Assembly: GCA_020161835.1 (NCBI GenBank)
Contig: JAIUNL010000010.1
Span: forward strand, 62,001-126,000
DNA length: 64,000 nt
Direction: 5' to 3'
Source of the DNA: Bacteroidota bacterium
GTDB lineage: Bacteria > Bacteroidota > JABWAT01
A model generated the notes under the pieces. That model searched no databases, was not told where the DNA came from, and saw only the letters and a program-made list of their open reading frames with translations. Positions 36,601-43,954 of this stretch are shown piece by piece. The first letter of the stretch is position 1, and every line of letters begins with the position of its first letter. The translations under genes and the position numbers were made by a program.

Positions 36601-36874
36601 TATTGTTTCGAATGAATTTACCTTGTTCCAAAACTACCCGAATCCGTTCAACCCATCTACTACAATTGGGTTCAACCTGCCTTCAGACGGATTCGTTTCT
36701 CTGAAAGTATATGATGTACTGGGTAAAGAAATTGCCACTCTGGTCAATGAAAGTATTTCTTCAGGAAATCACGTGGTTTCCTTTGATGCTGCACAATTCC
36801 CAAGTGGTGTCTATTTCTATCGTCTGACCTCAGAAGGACGTACAGAAATCAGAAAAATGACGTTAATGAAGTAA
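33680..36874 (+). CDS. secreted GH13 alpha-amylase with CBM26 repeats and T9SS sorting domain
   Basis: A 1064-residue exported enzyme. I chose the ATG at 33680, preceded by CAGGAGG at an ideal distance and opening a signal peptide (FALTVLLLVAASGSFAQ); the longer frame from 33485 crosses the promoter. The GH13 barrel covers about 24-510: region I DMVLNH at 128-133, nucleophile D242 in GYRFDF, acid/base E269 in SVGEHWD, and D352 in FIENHDF. Two chitobiase-C-like domains (about 521-605, 700-785) alternate with three CBM26-like starch-binding modules (about 607-697, 787-876, 877-965). A type A sorting domain closes the protein (QNYPNPFNPSTTIGFNL). It should degrade starch or glycogen at the cell surface. 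Its C-terminal half is paralogous to that of the next gene. Confidence 0.93.
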   Translation: MKTLRFALTVLLLVAASGSFAQDKTMLQGFYWDVTPGGVWWDNLGAKAPELGAAGFDILWIPPFYKGASGTGDVGYTPYDYYDLGNYNSKGGDNFNDGNVTDTRYGNKTELKNMINAYHSATMQVWGDMVLNHRSGGNLEANPYTNSNTWTSFPISKGSKRIAWSANGYNFFYPNASVNPGNTGDYYSEDQLGARMKMYTNWFAYDNALHNGSGNNLPYGDSLMVWGDWVTKEIGLDGYRFDFVKGIHPEYMKRWLNYGAMRGKPSVGEHWDSAPAAKEWLRQTSSGVSFFGTGGPVDAAPGAFDFELRYRYQDLSNGGDAYDGRNAFQNAGLHRTFGVPYEKIWSFIENHDFDRKNYQGLVTIDGHNPIVNKKNLLYAHMLTLPTNAQIWYHDVYTYGMKDELFKLVSIKHKFAKGAYSILTLDGSPVWTDSNDDPKQMYIAQRSGNGGQTGLIVAVNKHSNRNITTWVTTQWASKQLKDITGRHANIITVQPDGRAGINCNANSYAIWVPTDYSLLPSAPAVAISPVGGSISGPTTITIATTGGVAPVTTYYTLDGSDPKTSGTRVVYSAAFSVSTTKTVRAIAVGSDAQWSPEASQTYTLVTTSFTVRFKKPAGWGTTVNVHYWNRLPGGTASTWPGVAMTAEANSWYAYTFSGTTSTNLLFVDPVTQTNKTVDLTRSANGWYKDGVWYTSNPDNTAPVLTVNPASQSSATAITVTMSATDADGDAVSIYYTQNGTTPTAASTKYTAAFSVTSTKTIKAIAIDARGAASGVIQRDYTIGTITGLTVHFWKPASWSTIVKVHYWNTVPTSAGSTTWPGVNAVAEGDGWFKYTIAGATSSSVIFSDNGSTTVKTADLSRTGEGWYINGTWYSAKPSVLKIHYRNMTNWAAPTIYFWNTGSGQTSTWPGKAMENEGAGWFCYPIVGTTSASIIFSNNGASQTANLSRTGEGWYKSGVWYSTKPAGKDDASENDGIVSNEFTLFQNYPNPFNPSTTIGFNLPSDGFVSLKVYDVLGKEIATLVNESISSGNHVVSFDAAQFPSGVYFYRLTSEGRTEIRKMTLMK

Positions 36875-36910
36875 GTCATACTATTGATGGCGCCAGGTTA
36901 ACCTCCTGGC

Positions 36911-36980
36911 TGTCATCCTGAACTTGATTCAGGATCCAGAAATTAAAATAACTGGATCCCGGGTCAAGCCCGGGATGACA
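36911..36980. repeat. REP-like nested palindrome between the amylase genes
   Basis: Two palindromes, TCCTGAACTTGATTCAGGAT and ATCCCGGGTCAAGCCCGGGAT, are enclosed by TGTCATCC and GGATGACA at the outer ends. This 70-bp element resembles REP/RPE-type mobile palindromes known in many bacteria. It may also end or stabilise the upstream transcript. Confidence 0.75.
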
Positions 36981-37058
36981 TTTCATTGAACCTTGTAAAG
37001 CCTTTGTATTTCAGTTTCAAATCGCAGTCAACTCACATAATCAACCGAAGGAACAACC

Positions 37059-40000
37059 ATGTTTAAAAGGTTACCGTTACTCAGAATGTTTATTCTGATT
37101 GGATGCTGGATGTCATATCTGGTATCAGGACTATCAGCTCAAACTACAGATTTTCGTGAAGAAACGATCTATTTTGTTCTCACAACCCGTTTTTATGATG
37201 GTGATCCCACCAATAACCGACCCAACGAATGGTGCTCCTACGACCCAACCAATCCAAGCCGCCTCATTTCTGACCCGAATGATGTTACCTGGCGTGGTGA
37301 TTTTAAAGGATTGATTCAAAAACTCGATTACATCAAAGACCTTGGTTTTACAGCCATCTGGATTACACCTATCGTGCAAAACCGGGGTCCGCTTGATTAT
37401 CACGGCTATCATGCCTGGGATTTCACCAAAGTGGATCCGAGATATGAATCTGCCGGTGCAACTTTTCAGGATCTGATCAATGCAGTTCACGCAAAAGGAA
37501 TGAAAATTGTTCTTGATATCGTCACCAACCACTCAGGCCGTTTTGGTATCAAGGGCGTGGCTGAAATCAAGTACAACACCGACCCAACCCAACCCTGGGG
37601 AAAAAATCTTGCAGGAACCGCCCTTCAGGACAATCCGAACTGGCAATATGACGGTATGACCAAAAACCCTGCTGACGGAAAAATCTGGAGCCGGGCAAAC
37701 CTTGCGAAGATGCCTGCACCTTACAATGCCAACCTTGCAGCCTATAACTGGCCTTCTACTGAAAGTTTTGTAAATACTACCGATGCCAACTGGTTTCACA
37801 AATCGGGTAATGGTTTTGCTCAAGGCTGGGATGATACCACCAATCTGTATCAGCGTGCTCTGGCCGGCGACTGCCCCGATTTAAATACAGAAAGTATTCA
37901 GGTTCGTACATACCTTGCCAATGCTTATAAAACCTATATTCAAATGGGTGTTGATGCGCTTCGCTGGGATACCATCAAGCACATGAATAAAAACACAACC
38001 AACTGGTTTATTGATCAGTTTAAAGCTGCAAAACCAAATATTTTCATTTTTGGAGAAGTTGCACAGAAACGTCATGAACTTCATAATGTAACCGAAATCA
38101 ATCCGCACTGGTACACCTGGCGGGGAGGAGTCGGTAATTCTGGTCCATCCGGAATGTCAGTTATTGACTTCTACGGACAGGCAACCTTTCACAACGTCTT
38201 TGAAGCCGGCGGAAACATGAGCGCTGTTCAGGATGCTGCCCGTTATGATCACCTGTATTCTGATGCTTCCCAACTCGTAACCTGGCTGGATAACCATGAT
38301 TTTGGTCCGAACAATGACTGGAACCGTCGTTTTGGCGGATCAACAGAAAACCTTGCAGCCTGTATGAACTTCATGTTCACATGGCGGGGAATTCCTTCCG
38401 TTTATTACGGAACTGAAATGGAATTCATGAAAGGTGCATATACTGACATTCATGAATCTGCCGATATTGAAAAATCACTCAACCTGACCGGCCGTGCCTA
38501 TTTTGGCGATGCAATGGCTCAGGCACCCAATCACAAAATCTACCAGCAAATCAAAAAGCTGAATGCCATCCGTAAGGCCGTTCCTGCACTTCAAAAAGGA
38601 ACCTGGAGCTGGGGTGGAAATGGTGGCGGAAATGGCGTTGGTTACGTTCGTGAATTCGGTTCAAGTTATGCCGTTGTCGGTCTTGCAAAAGACGGAAATG
38701 TTACCTTCAATTTCAGCGGACTGAAATATAACGGAACTTATAAAGATGCCGTAACAGGTGCATCTGTAACGGTTTCCGGCGGAAATCTTTCTTTCACTGT
38801 AAGTCCTTCATCTGCTGGTATTTACGTGTATAACGGTCCGGGCCTTGTTGGCGGACTTGGTGTCGGCTTCTTCCAGAACTCAGCAAATCCTGGTTCAGGT
38901 GGCGGCGGTGGCGGCGGAACAACAACCGTTGCATTTACCCCGACAACACCAACTGCCGGACAAACTCTTGCAGTTAACTATAATGGAACCCTGAATTCCA
39001 GTTCAGTCGTGAATTTATATTGGGGATATGATACCTGGAAAGGTGTTACCACAACCCCAATGACTAAACAGGCAAACGGCTCATGGTCGGCAACGGTTAC
39101 AGTTCCTGCATCTGCTGCAGCTACATTTGACTGCGTGTTCAATAATGGAACCGGAACCTGGGATAACAATGGCGGTGCTGACTGGCATACAACCGTTACT
39201 CCTGCTTCCACCAATAACCCACCAACAGTTGCCATCTCACCTGCAGGCGGAACGTTTACAGCACCAGTTCAGGTGACACTTTCTGCAACCGATGACAAAA
39301 CGGCAAGTCCGGAAATCAGATTTACAACAGATGGCACGAACCCAACTGCTGAAAGCCTGTTATATACCTCACCTTTAACGGTAAGTGCAACCACAACGGT
39401 TAAGGCGATTGCATTTGATGGTGCCGGATTAGCTTCTACAATTGCTTCCAGAACGTACACCATTAATCTTGTAACCACCAACTTTACAGTTCGGTTTAAA
39501 AAACCCACAACCTGGGGAAGCACGGTTAATGTCCATTACTGGAACCGGATTCCTGGTGGAACCGCCTCTGCCTGGCCTGGTGTAACCATGACAGCTGAAG
39601 CCAACTCATGGTATGCCTACACTTTCAGTGCAACCACATCAACCAATCTGCTTTTTGTTGATGCCGGAAACCAAAACAATAAAACTGTAGATCTTACCCG
39701 TTCAGCCAACGGCTGGTACAAAGACGGAGTTTGGTACACTGCAAATCCTGACAATAATGTACCTGTTCTTACTGTTAATCCTGCAAGCAAGACCAGTGCA
39801 ACTGCGATTTCAGTAACCATGTCTGCCACTGATGCTGATGGTGATGCTGTTTCCATTTATTACACACAGGACGGAAGCACACCAACGGCGGCCAGTACCA
39901 AATACACGGCAGCGTTTTTGGTGACCTCAACCAAAACCATTAAGGCAATTGCCATTGATGCAAAAGGTGGTGCTTCTGCAGTTACCCAGCGTGATTATAC

Positions 40001-40859
40001 AATCGGTACTGCACCTGCAGGACTTACCGTTCACTTCTGGAGACCGGCAAACTGGTCAGCCACAGTTAAAATTCATTACTGGAATGTAGTACCGACTTCA
40101 GTTCCGGCAACAACCTGGCCCGGCGTTAATGCAACGGCTGAGGGTGATGGCTGGTACAAGTACACTATTTCTGGTGCTACATCTGCTTCTGTTATATTCT
40201 CAGATAACGGATCAACAACCGTGAAAACTGCGGATCTTAGCAGAACCGGTGAAGGCTGGTACATTAACGGTACGTGGTATTCTGCTAAACCTTCCGTTCT
40301 GAAAATCCACTACCGTAACCTGAGTAACTGGGCAGCTCCTTTCATATATTTCTGGAATACAGGAACCGGACAAACGTCAACCTGGCCTGGAAAAGCAATG
40401 GAACTTGAAAGTACCGGATGGTATTGCTATCCGATCGTGGGAACGACTTCAGCTTCAATTATTTTCAGTAATAATGGGGCAAGCCAGACTGCAAATCTGA
40501 CCCGCACCGGTGAAGGCTGGTTCATGAACGGAACCTGGTATTCAACCAAACCTGCAGGAAAAGAAAATGTTGCAGAAAACGGAGAGGTTGTTTCTGATCA
40601 GTTCGTCCTGTTCCAGAACTATCCGAATCCGTTCAACCCATCAACTTCAATCGGATTTAATCTGTCTGATGCTGGCCATGTAAAACTCACTGTTTTCGAC
40701 CTTCTCGGACGTGAAATTTCAGTTCTGGTTAATGAAACCATTTCAAAAGGATACCATTCGATTCAATTCGATGCATCTTCACTTCCATCGGGAGTTTATA
40801 TGTACCGGTTGGTCACCAGTCAGGGTGTGTTACTCAAAAAGATGACCCTGATGAAATAA
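37059..40859 (+). CDS. second secreted GH13 alpha-amylase with CBM25/CBM26 modules and T9SS sorting domain
   Basis: A 1266-residue exported enzyme with signal peptide (MFILIGCWMSYLVSGLSAQ). The GH13 domain has region I DIVTNH at 153-158, nucleophile D304 in ALRWDTIKH, acid/base E333 in IFGEVAQ and D414 in LDNHDFG. It belongs to a different GH13 branch from the preceding gene. A Gly-rich linker at about 613-620 leads to a CBM25-like starch-binding domain (about 622-715: LYWGYDTWKGV). Then follow chitobiase-C-like and CBM26-like modules and a sorting domain with QNYPNPFNPSTSIGFNL. The region after about 720 is closely similar to that of the upstream amylase, a sign of tandem duplication or domain swapping. 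The pair probably attacks different bonds or chain lengths of starch. Confidence 0.93.
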   Translation: MFKRLPLLRMFILIGCWMSYLVSGLSAQTTDFREETIYFVLTTRFYDGDPTNNRPNEWCSYDPTNPSRLISDPNDVTWRGDFKGLIQKLDYIKDLGFTAIWITPIVQNRGPLDYHGYHAWDFTKVDPRYESAGATFQDLINAVHAKGMKIVLDIVTNHSGRFGIKGVAEIKYNTDPTQPWGKNLAGTALQDNPNWQYDGMTKNPADGKIWSRANLAKMPAPYNANLAAYNWPSTESFVNTTDANWFHKSGNGFAQGWDDTTNLYQRALAGDCPDLNTESIQVRTYLANAYKTYIQMGVDALRWDTIKHMNKNTTNWFIDQFKAAKPNIFIFGEVAQKRHELHNVTEINPHWYTWRGGVGNSGPSGMSVIDFYGQATFHNVFEAGGNMSAVQDAARYDHLYSDASQLVTWLDNHDFGPNNDWNRRFGGSTENLAACMNFMFTWRGIPSVYYGTEMEFMKGAYTDIHESADIEKSLNLTGRAYFGDAMAQAPNHKIYQQIKKLNAIRKAVPALQKGTWSWGGNGGGNGVGYVREFGSSYAVVGLAKDGNVTFNFSGLKYNGTYKDAVTGASVTVSGGNLSFTVSPSSAGIYVYNGPGLVGGLGVGFFQNSANPGSGGGGGGGTTTVAFTPTTPTAGQTLAVNYNGTLNSSSVVNLYWGYDTWKGVTTTPMTKQANGSWSATVTVPASAAATFDCVFNNGTGTWDNNGGADWHTTVTPASTNNPPTVAISPAGGTFTAPVQVTLSATDDKTASPEIRFTTDGTNPTAESLLYTSPLTVSATTTVKAIAFDGAGLASTIASRTYTINLVTTNFTVRFKKPTTWGSTVNVHYWNRIPGGTASAWPGVTMTAEANSWYAYTFSATTSTNLLFVDAGNQNNKTVDLTRSANGWYKDGVWYTANPDNNVPVLTVNPASKTSATAISVTMSATDADGDAVSIYYTQDGSTPTAASTKYTAAFLVTSTKTIKAIAIDAKGGASAVTQRDYTIGTAPAGLTVHFWRPANWSATVKIHYWNVVPTSVPATTWPGVNATAEGDGWYKYTISGATSASVIFSDNGSTTVKTADLSRTGEGWYINGTWYSAKPSVLKIHYRNLSNWAAPFIYFWNTGTGQTSTWPGKAMELESTGWYCYPIVGTTSASIIFSNNGASQTANLTRTGEGWFMNGTWYSTKPAGKENVAENGEVVSDQFVLFQNYPNPFNPSTSIGFNLSDAGHVKLTVFDLLGREISVLVNETISKGYHSIQFDASSLPSGVYMYRLVTSQGVLLKKMTLMK

Positions 40860-40900
40860 GTCCCTCCCCAAAGCCCACCCAAAGGGCGATGAACGTCAGT

Positions 40901-40930
40901 AAAAGAGTCCGGCAATTGCCGGACTCTTTT
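40901..40930. terminator. intrinsic terminator after the amylases
   Basis: AAAAGAGTCCGGCAA and TTGCCGGACTCTTTT form a perfect 30-bp palindrome followed by cgtttt, 41 bp after the stop codon. The shape and the T-rich 3' arm fit a Rho-independent terminator. Confidence 0.85.
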
Positions 40931-40936
40931 CGTTTT

Positions 40937-41248
40937 AAGAAAATCCGGCAGCCCAAAGCCTTACCACCTTTAAAATTTTTCTGCAATTTTTTTTATTCTC
41001 ACCTGTCTAACCCTGCATACAAAAAACCAATCGCTTAATTAATTGCAGACATTTCATTGCATACCGTTACAATACTGACCCTATTTTACCCAAATAACTC
41101 TTTTATTTTATTTTATTTTCCGTTACTTTTATTATCTATGTTACGGGAATGTTAACATTTTCGGTATCATTTAATCGCAATATTCTCAGTTTTTCTTTTC
41201 CCTTTTCCTTGAAGTAAGAGAAACTACTTCCTAAATGAGCTTGTTCCA
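40937..41248. other. AT-rich intergenic stretch
   Basis: No gene is seen. Near 41100-41120 the sequence repeats TTTTA about four times. The stretch presumably holds the promoter of the HlyD/VTC/DUF4956 operon, but no clear -35/-10 pair could be chosen. Confidence 0.4.
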
Positions 41249-42325
41249 ATGCCCCAACTTACCAAACCAATCCTGAAAATTATTGCTGCCTTCCTTATCG
41301 TAATCATAATTCTGGTTGCCTCTCTTTTTTCAATTTCATCACAACTCATTCTTCCCGCTCCCGGTAAAGTTCTTCCGGCAAAAGAATGGGTTGTTTTCAG
41401 AGATAACGGTGACCAGATTGTAAGCAGGTTAACTGATCACAAACGTGGTGTCATTGTTTCTCAGGCTACATTCCCGGTTGTCAGGGGTGATAATCTCCAC
41501 TTTAATTTAGCAGATTATTCTTCTTCTACCGGAATGGTTCATTCTGGTGATACGCTTGCCCACCTCTCTTCACCTGACTTTCAAATCTGGAAACAGGATC
41601 TGCTGAACCAGCAACAGGATCTTGCCGCTCAATTAAAACTTGCCCAGGCCGGTGACAAACCAGAATTGATCAGACAGGCAGAAAATGAACTGAATTTGGC
41701 AGAAGAGGAAGAAAATTTTCAATCCCGCCAACTCTCCCGGCAAAAAGAATTATTTGCAAAAAATATGATTTCAAGTCAGGAATTTGAACTGACGGAATCT
41801 GCCTGGCGGCTCGCAAAAGCAAAAAAGGAAGTTCAACAGGCTGCTCTTGATGTTTATCGTACTGGTGAAAAACCCGAACTGATCAACCAAATCAAAACCC
41901 AAATTGAAGGTGTAAACCGTCAACTCACTTTATTACCAACCCGTGAACAGGCTTTTACTATTATCACACCGATTGATGGCAGACTGTTTCCAACATCCGC
42001 AAGTGTTGACACTCTTGTTTGGGTAGGCTCCGATCCTGATTGGATTATAAAAGTCCCCATTGATTACCGGTATAAGTCACTGGTTTTACCTGGCCAGGAG
42101 GTTCAGATTAAAACAGTTTCGGGTGATGAACTGGGGAACGGCAAGATCACATCGGTGGGACAACAGGCTGTTTTACTTGCCGGTCAGCAGGTCATTGAGG
42201 CTATTGTTATAGTTGAAGGTGAAATTAACCTGGCTCCCGGTCTGTATCTGGAAATCGGGATTAAAACCGGTTCTGCTACCTGGTGGGATCAACTCATTTT
42301 TTCATTGAACCGGCCCAGGCATTAA
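41249..42325 (+). CDS. HlyD-like membrane fusion/adaptor protein
   Basis: A 358-residue protein with one N-terminal membrane anchor (IIAAFLIVIIILVASLF). A barrel-hybrid layout follows: a beta region around 40-110, an alpha-helical hairpin rich in Gln and Glu (about 115-225, LLNQQQDLAAQLKLAQAGDKPELIRQAENELNLAEEEE, key part QAENELNLAEEE), and a C-terminal beta part. This is the HlyD/membrane-fusion type that spans the periplasm in type I or RND systems. The usual ABC or RND partner is absent. It is instead followed at 3 nt by a VTC-domain protein and a DUF4956 membrane protein, so it may serve a polymer-handling complex; that is inference. Confidence 0.75.
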   Translation: MPQLTKPILKIIAAFLIVIIILVASLFSISSQLILPAPGKVLPAKEWVVFRDNGDQIVSRLTDHKRGVIVSQATFPVVRGDNLHFNLADYSSSTGMVHSGDTLAHLSSPDFQIWKQDLLNQQQDLAAQLKLAQAGDKPELIRQAENELNLAEEEENFQSRQLSRQKELFAKNMISSQEFELTESAWRLAKAKKEVQQAALDVYRTGEKPELINQIKTQIEGVNRQLTLLPTREQAFTIITPIDGRLFPTSASVDTLVWVGSDPDWIIKVPIDYRYKSLVLPGQEVQIKTVSGDELGNGKITSVGQQAVLLAGQQVIEAIVIVEGEINLAPGLYLEIGIKTGSATWWDQLIFSLNRPRH

Positions 42326-42328
42326 CCC

Positions 42329-43114
42329 ATGCCGATTGAGTATAAATATATCGTCCCTGAACATAAACTGGATTCATTACGGGCCAGTCTAAAACCCTTT
42401 CTTACTTCAGATAAATTTTCGGTTCACCGTGAAGTTGAGGAATATACTGTCAGAAGTATTTATTTTGATGACAACCACTTCAAAGCTTATTACGAAAAAA
42501 TTGAAGGGTTGCTTGAAAGAAAAAAGATCAGAATCCGCGGATACAATGAACCTACTGATACTGATATCGTTTTTCTGGAAATTAAAAGTAAAGTTAAAAA
42601 CACCATCAAAAAACGGCGCGCACCCGCCCATTTTGAACATCTGAATCAGCTGATGCGATCTGCAGATTTCAGAGAATACATCATCAGAAAACCCGGACAG
42701 GAAAAACCAATTCTTGATGCTGAGGCGTTTTTCTTTCAGGTTTATCGCTTCAATATGAAACCGGTTGTTTTGGTCACCTATGATCGTGAAGCCTACTTTT
42801 GTCATTTTGATCCGTCACTCAGAGTTACACTCGACAAAAAAGTCAGGGGCAAAATTTTCCCCACGTTAAATGAGTTATATGATGACAATCTGGTCATTAC
42901 CGACCCCGGGTATTTTATTCTGGAAGTAAAATTCCCGAAAACAATACCCTTCTGGATGATTGAAATTATTCATTCATTCAATCTGATGAGAACCACTTAT
43001 TCAAAATATTGCCGGACGGTCTACCGGCATCTGGGTCAATTCCCTGATAAACCCGGCATGTACGTTGCCGGTGAAGGCCAAAAGAGAGGACTTGTTTATG
43101 TTCCGGGACTTTGA
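42329..43114 (+). CDS. VTC-domain protein, polyphosphate polymerase-like
   Basis: A 261-residue protein filled by one VTC domain of the triphosphate-tunnel superfamily. Visible are EYKYIV at 4-9, TVRSIYFDD, LERKKIRIRGY, VFLEIKSKVKNTIKKRRAP, VTYDREAYF and the C-terminal ILEVKF. The basic and acidic residues of these strands line the tunnel that makes polyphosphate in eukaryotic Vtc4. Bacterial members are usually paired with DUF4956 proteins, as here: the DUF4956 start lies inside the 3' end of this gene. Polyphosphate synthesis or a related phosphotransfer is the likely activity. Confidence 0.88.
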   Translation: MPIEYKYIVPEHKLDSLRASLKPFLTSDKFSVHREVEEYTVRSIYFDDNHFKAYYEKIEGLLERKKIRIRGYNEPTDTDIVFLEIKSKVKNTIKKRRAPAHFEHLNQLMRSADFREYIIRKPGQEKPILDAEAFFFQVYRFNMKPVVLVTYDREAYFCHFDPSLRVTLDKKVRGKIFPTLNELYDDNLVITDPGYFILEVKFPKTIPFWMIEIIHSFNLMRTTYSKYCRTVYRHLGQFPDKPGMYVAGEGQKRGLVYVPGL

Positions 43115-43781
43115 TACCCTGATTAATTACTCACTTTCGGTTACTGATATTACACTTGCTCTTCTTGCCGCCATGACGTGCGGTTTGATTATTGCAACCC
43201 TCTATAAACTGACCAGCAGGGGTCCGGGTTTTTCGGTTACCTTTGCACATTCCCTTATTGCGCTTGCCCTTATCACTGCTTTGATCATTCTGGTGATCGG
43301 AAATAATCTGGCCCGGGCTTTTGGTCTTGTTGGTGCCATGTCCATTATCCGGTTCAGAACTGCTGTCAAAGAAACTTACGATATCATTTTTATCTTTTTC
43401 GCACTAGCTGTCGGCCTTGCAGCTGGCGCCATGTATTATGGTGTTGCAATTACCGGAACCATCATCATCAGTGCCATTTTATTTTTCCTTGCCAAAGTCA
43501 ATTTGTTCCAGTCGGGTACCAAAGAATTTCTGCTTCAAATAAAAATCTCTACTCATGAAAAAGACCCCGAAGCAGTTTACACAAGTGTTTTCCAGAATCA
43601 CCTGCGTGCCTGGAGACTGCTCAATTCTCATTCTGCCGATAAAGAGTCTACCTTTGAACTCACATTTACAATCACCCTCCACAATGAGAAAAAAGTTCTT
43701 GATTTTCTTAAAGAACTGAAATCAAAAAAAGAATTGGAAACCGTCAATCTGTTCAGGGATGAACCTGTTTCTCTGGACTGA
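43098..43781 (+). CDS. DUF4956 inner-membrane protein
   Basis: A 227-residue protein. I chose the ATG at 43098, with AGAGAGG upstream, instead of 43065; it overlaps the VTC gene by 17 bp. The first 140 residues carry about four membrane segments (LALLAAMTCGLIIATLY, LIALALITALIILVIGNN, a FIFFALAVGLAAGAMYYG pair). GLVGAMSIIRFRTAVKET, a strongly conserved DUF4956 loop, lies between them. The C-terminal 85 residues are cytosolic and ferredoxin-like in appearance. The family partners VTC-domain enzymes, probably as membrane anchor or channel for the product. Confidence 0.88.
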   Translation: MFRDFDTLINYSLSVTDITLALLAAMTCGLIIATLYKLTSRGPGFSVTFAHSLIALALITALIILVIGNNLARAFGLVGAMSIIRFRTAVKETYDIIFIFFALAVGLAAGAMYYGVAITGTIIISAILFFLAKVNLFQSGTKEFLLQIKISTHEKDPEAVYTSVFQNHLRAWRLLNSHSADKESTFELTFTITLHNEKKVLDFLKELKSKKELETVNLFRDEPVSLD

Positions 43782-43819
43782 TTTATTCACATTTTCACTT
43801 TTTTCAGGTTCATTTTATA

Positions 43820-43850
43820 TTTGAAAAGTAATTGAATCTGCCTATCTTTT
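43820..43850 (+). promoter_or_regulatory. promoter of the EF-hand membrane protein
   Basis: TTTGAA at 43820-43825 and TATCTTTT at 43843-43850 are 17 bp apart (TTTG to TA spacing of 19), close to the Bacteroidota TTTG/TAnnTTTG layout. They lie 105 bp before the ATG at 43955. Confidence 0.55.
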
Positions 43851-43954
43851 TGGAAATTCGTAACCTGACTTGGGTAACTCCGGCTATCGGGTAATCAGGT
43901 TAAAAGCAATACATTTTTCTTCCGCAAAACATCCTATCAGAAAGGCATAATTCT

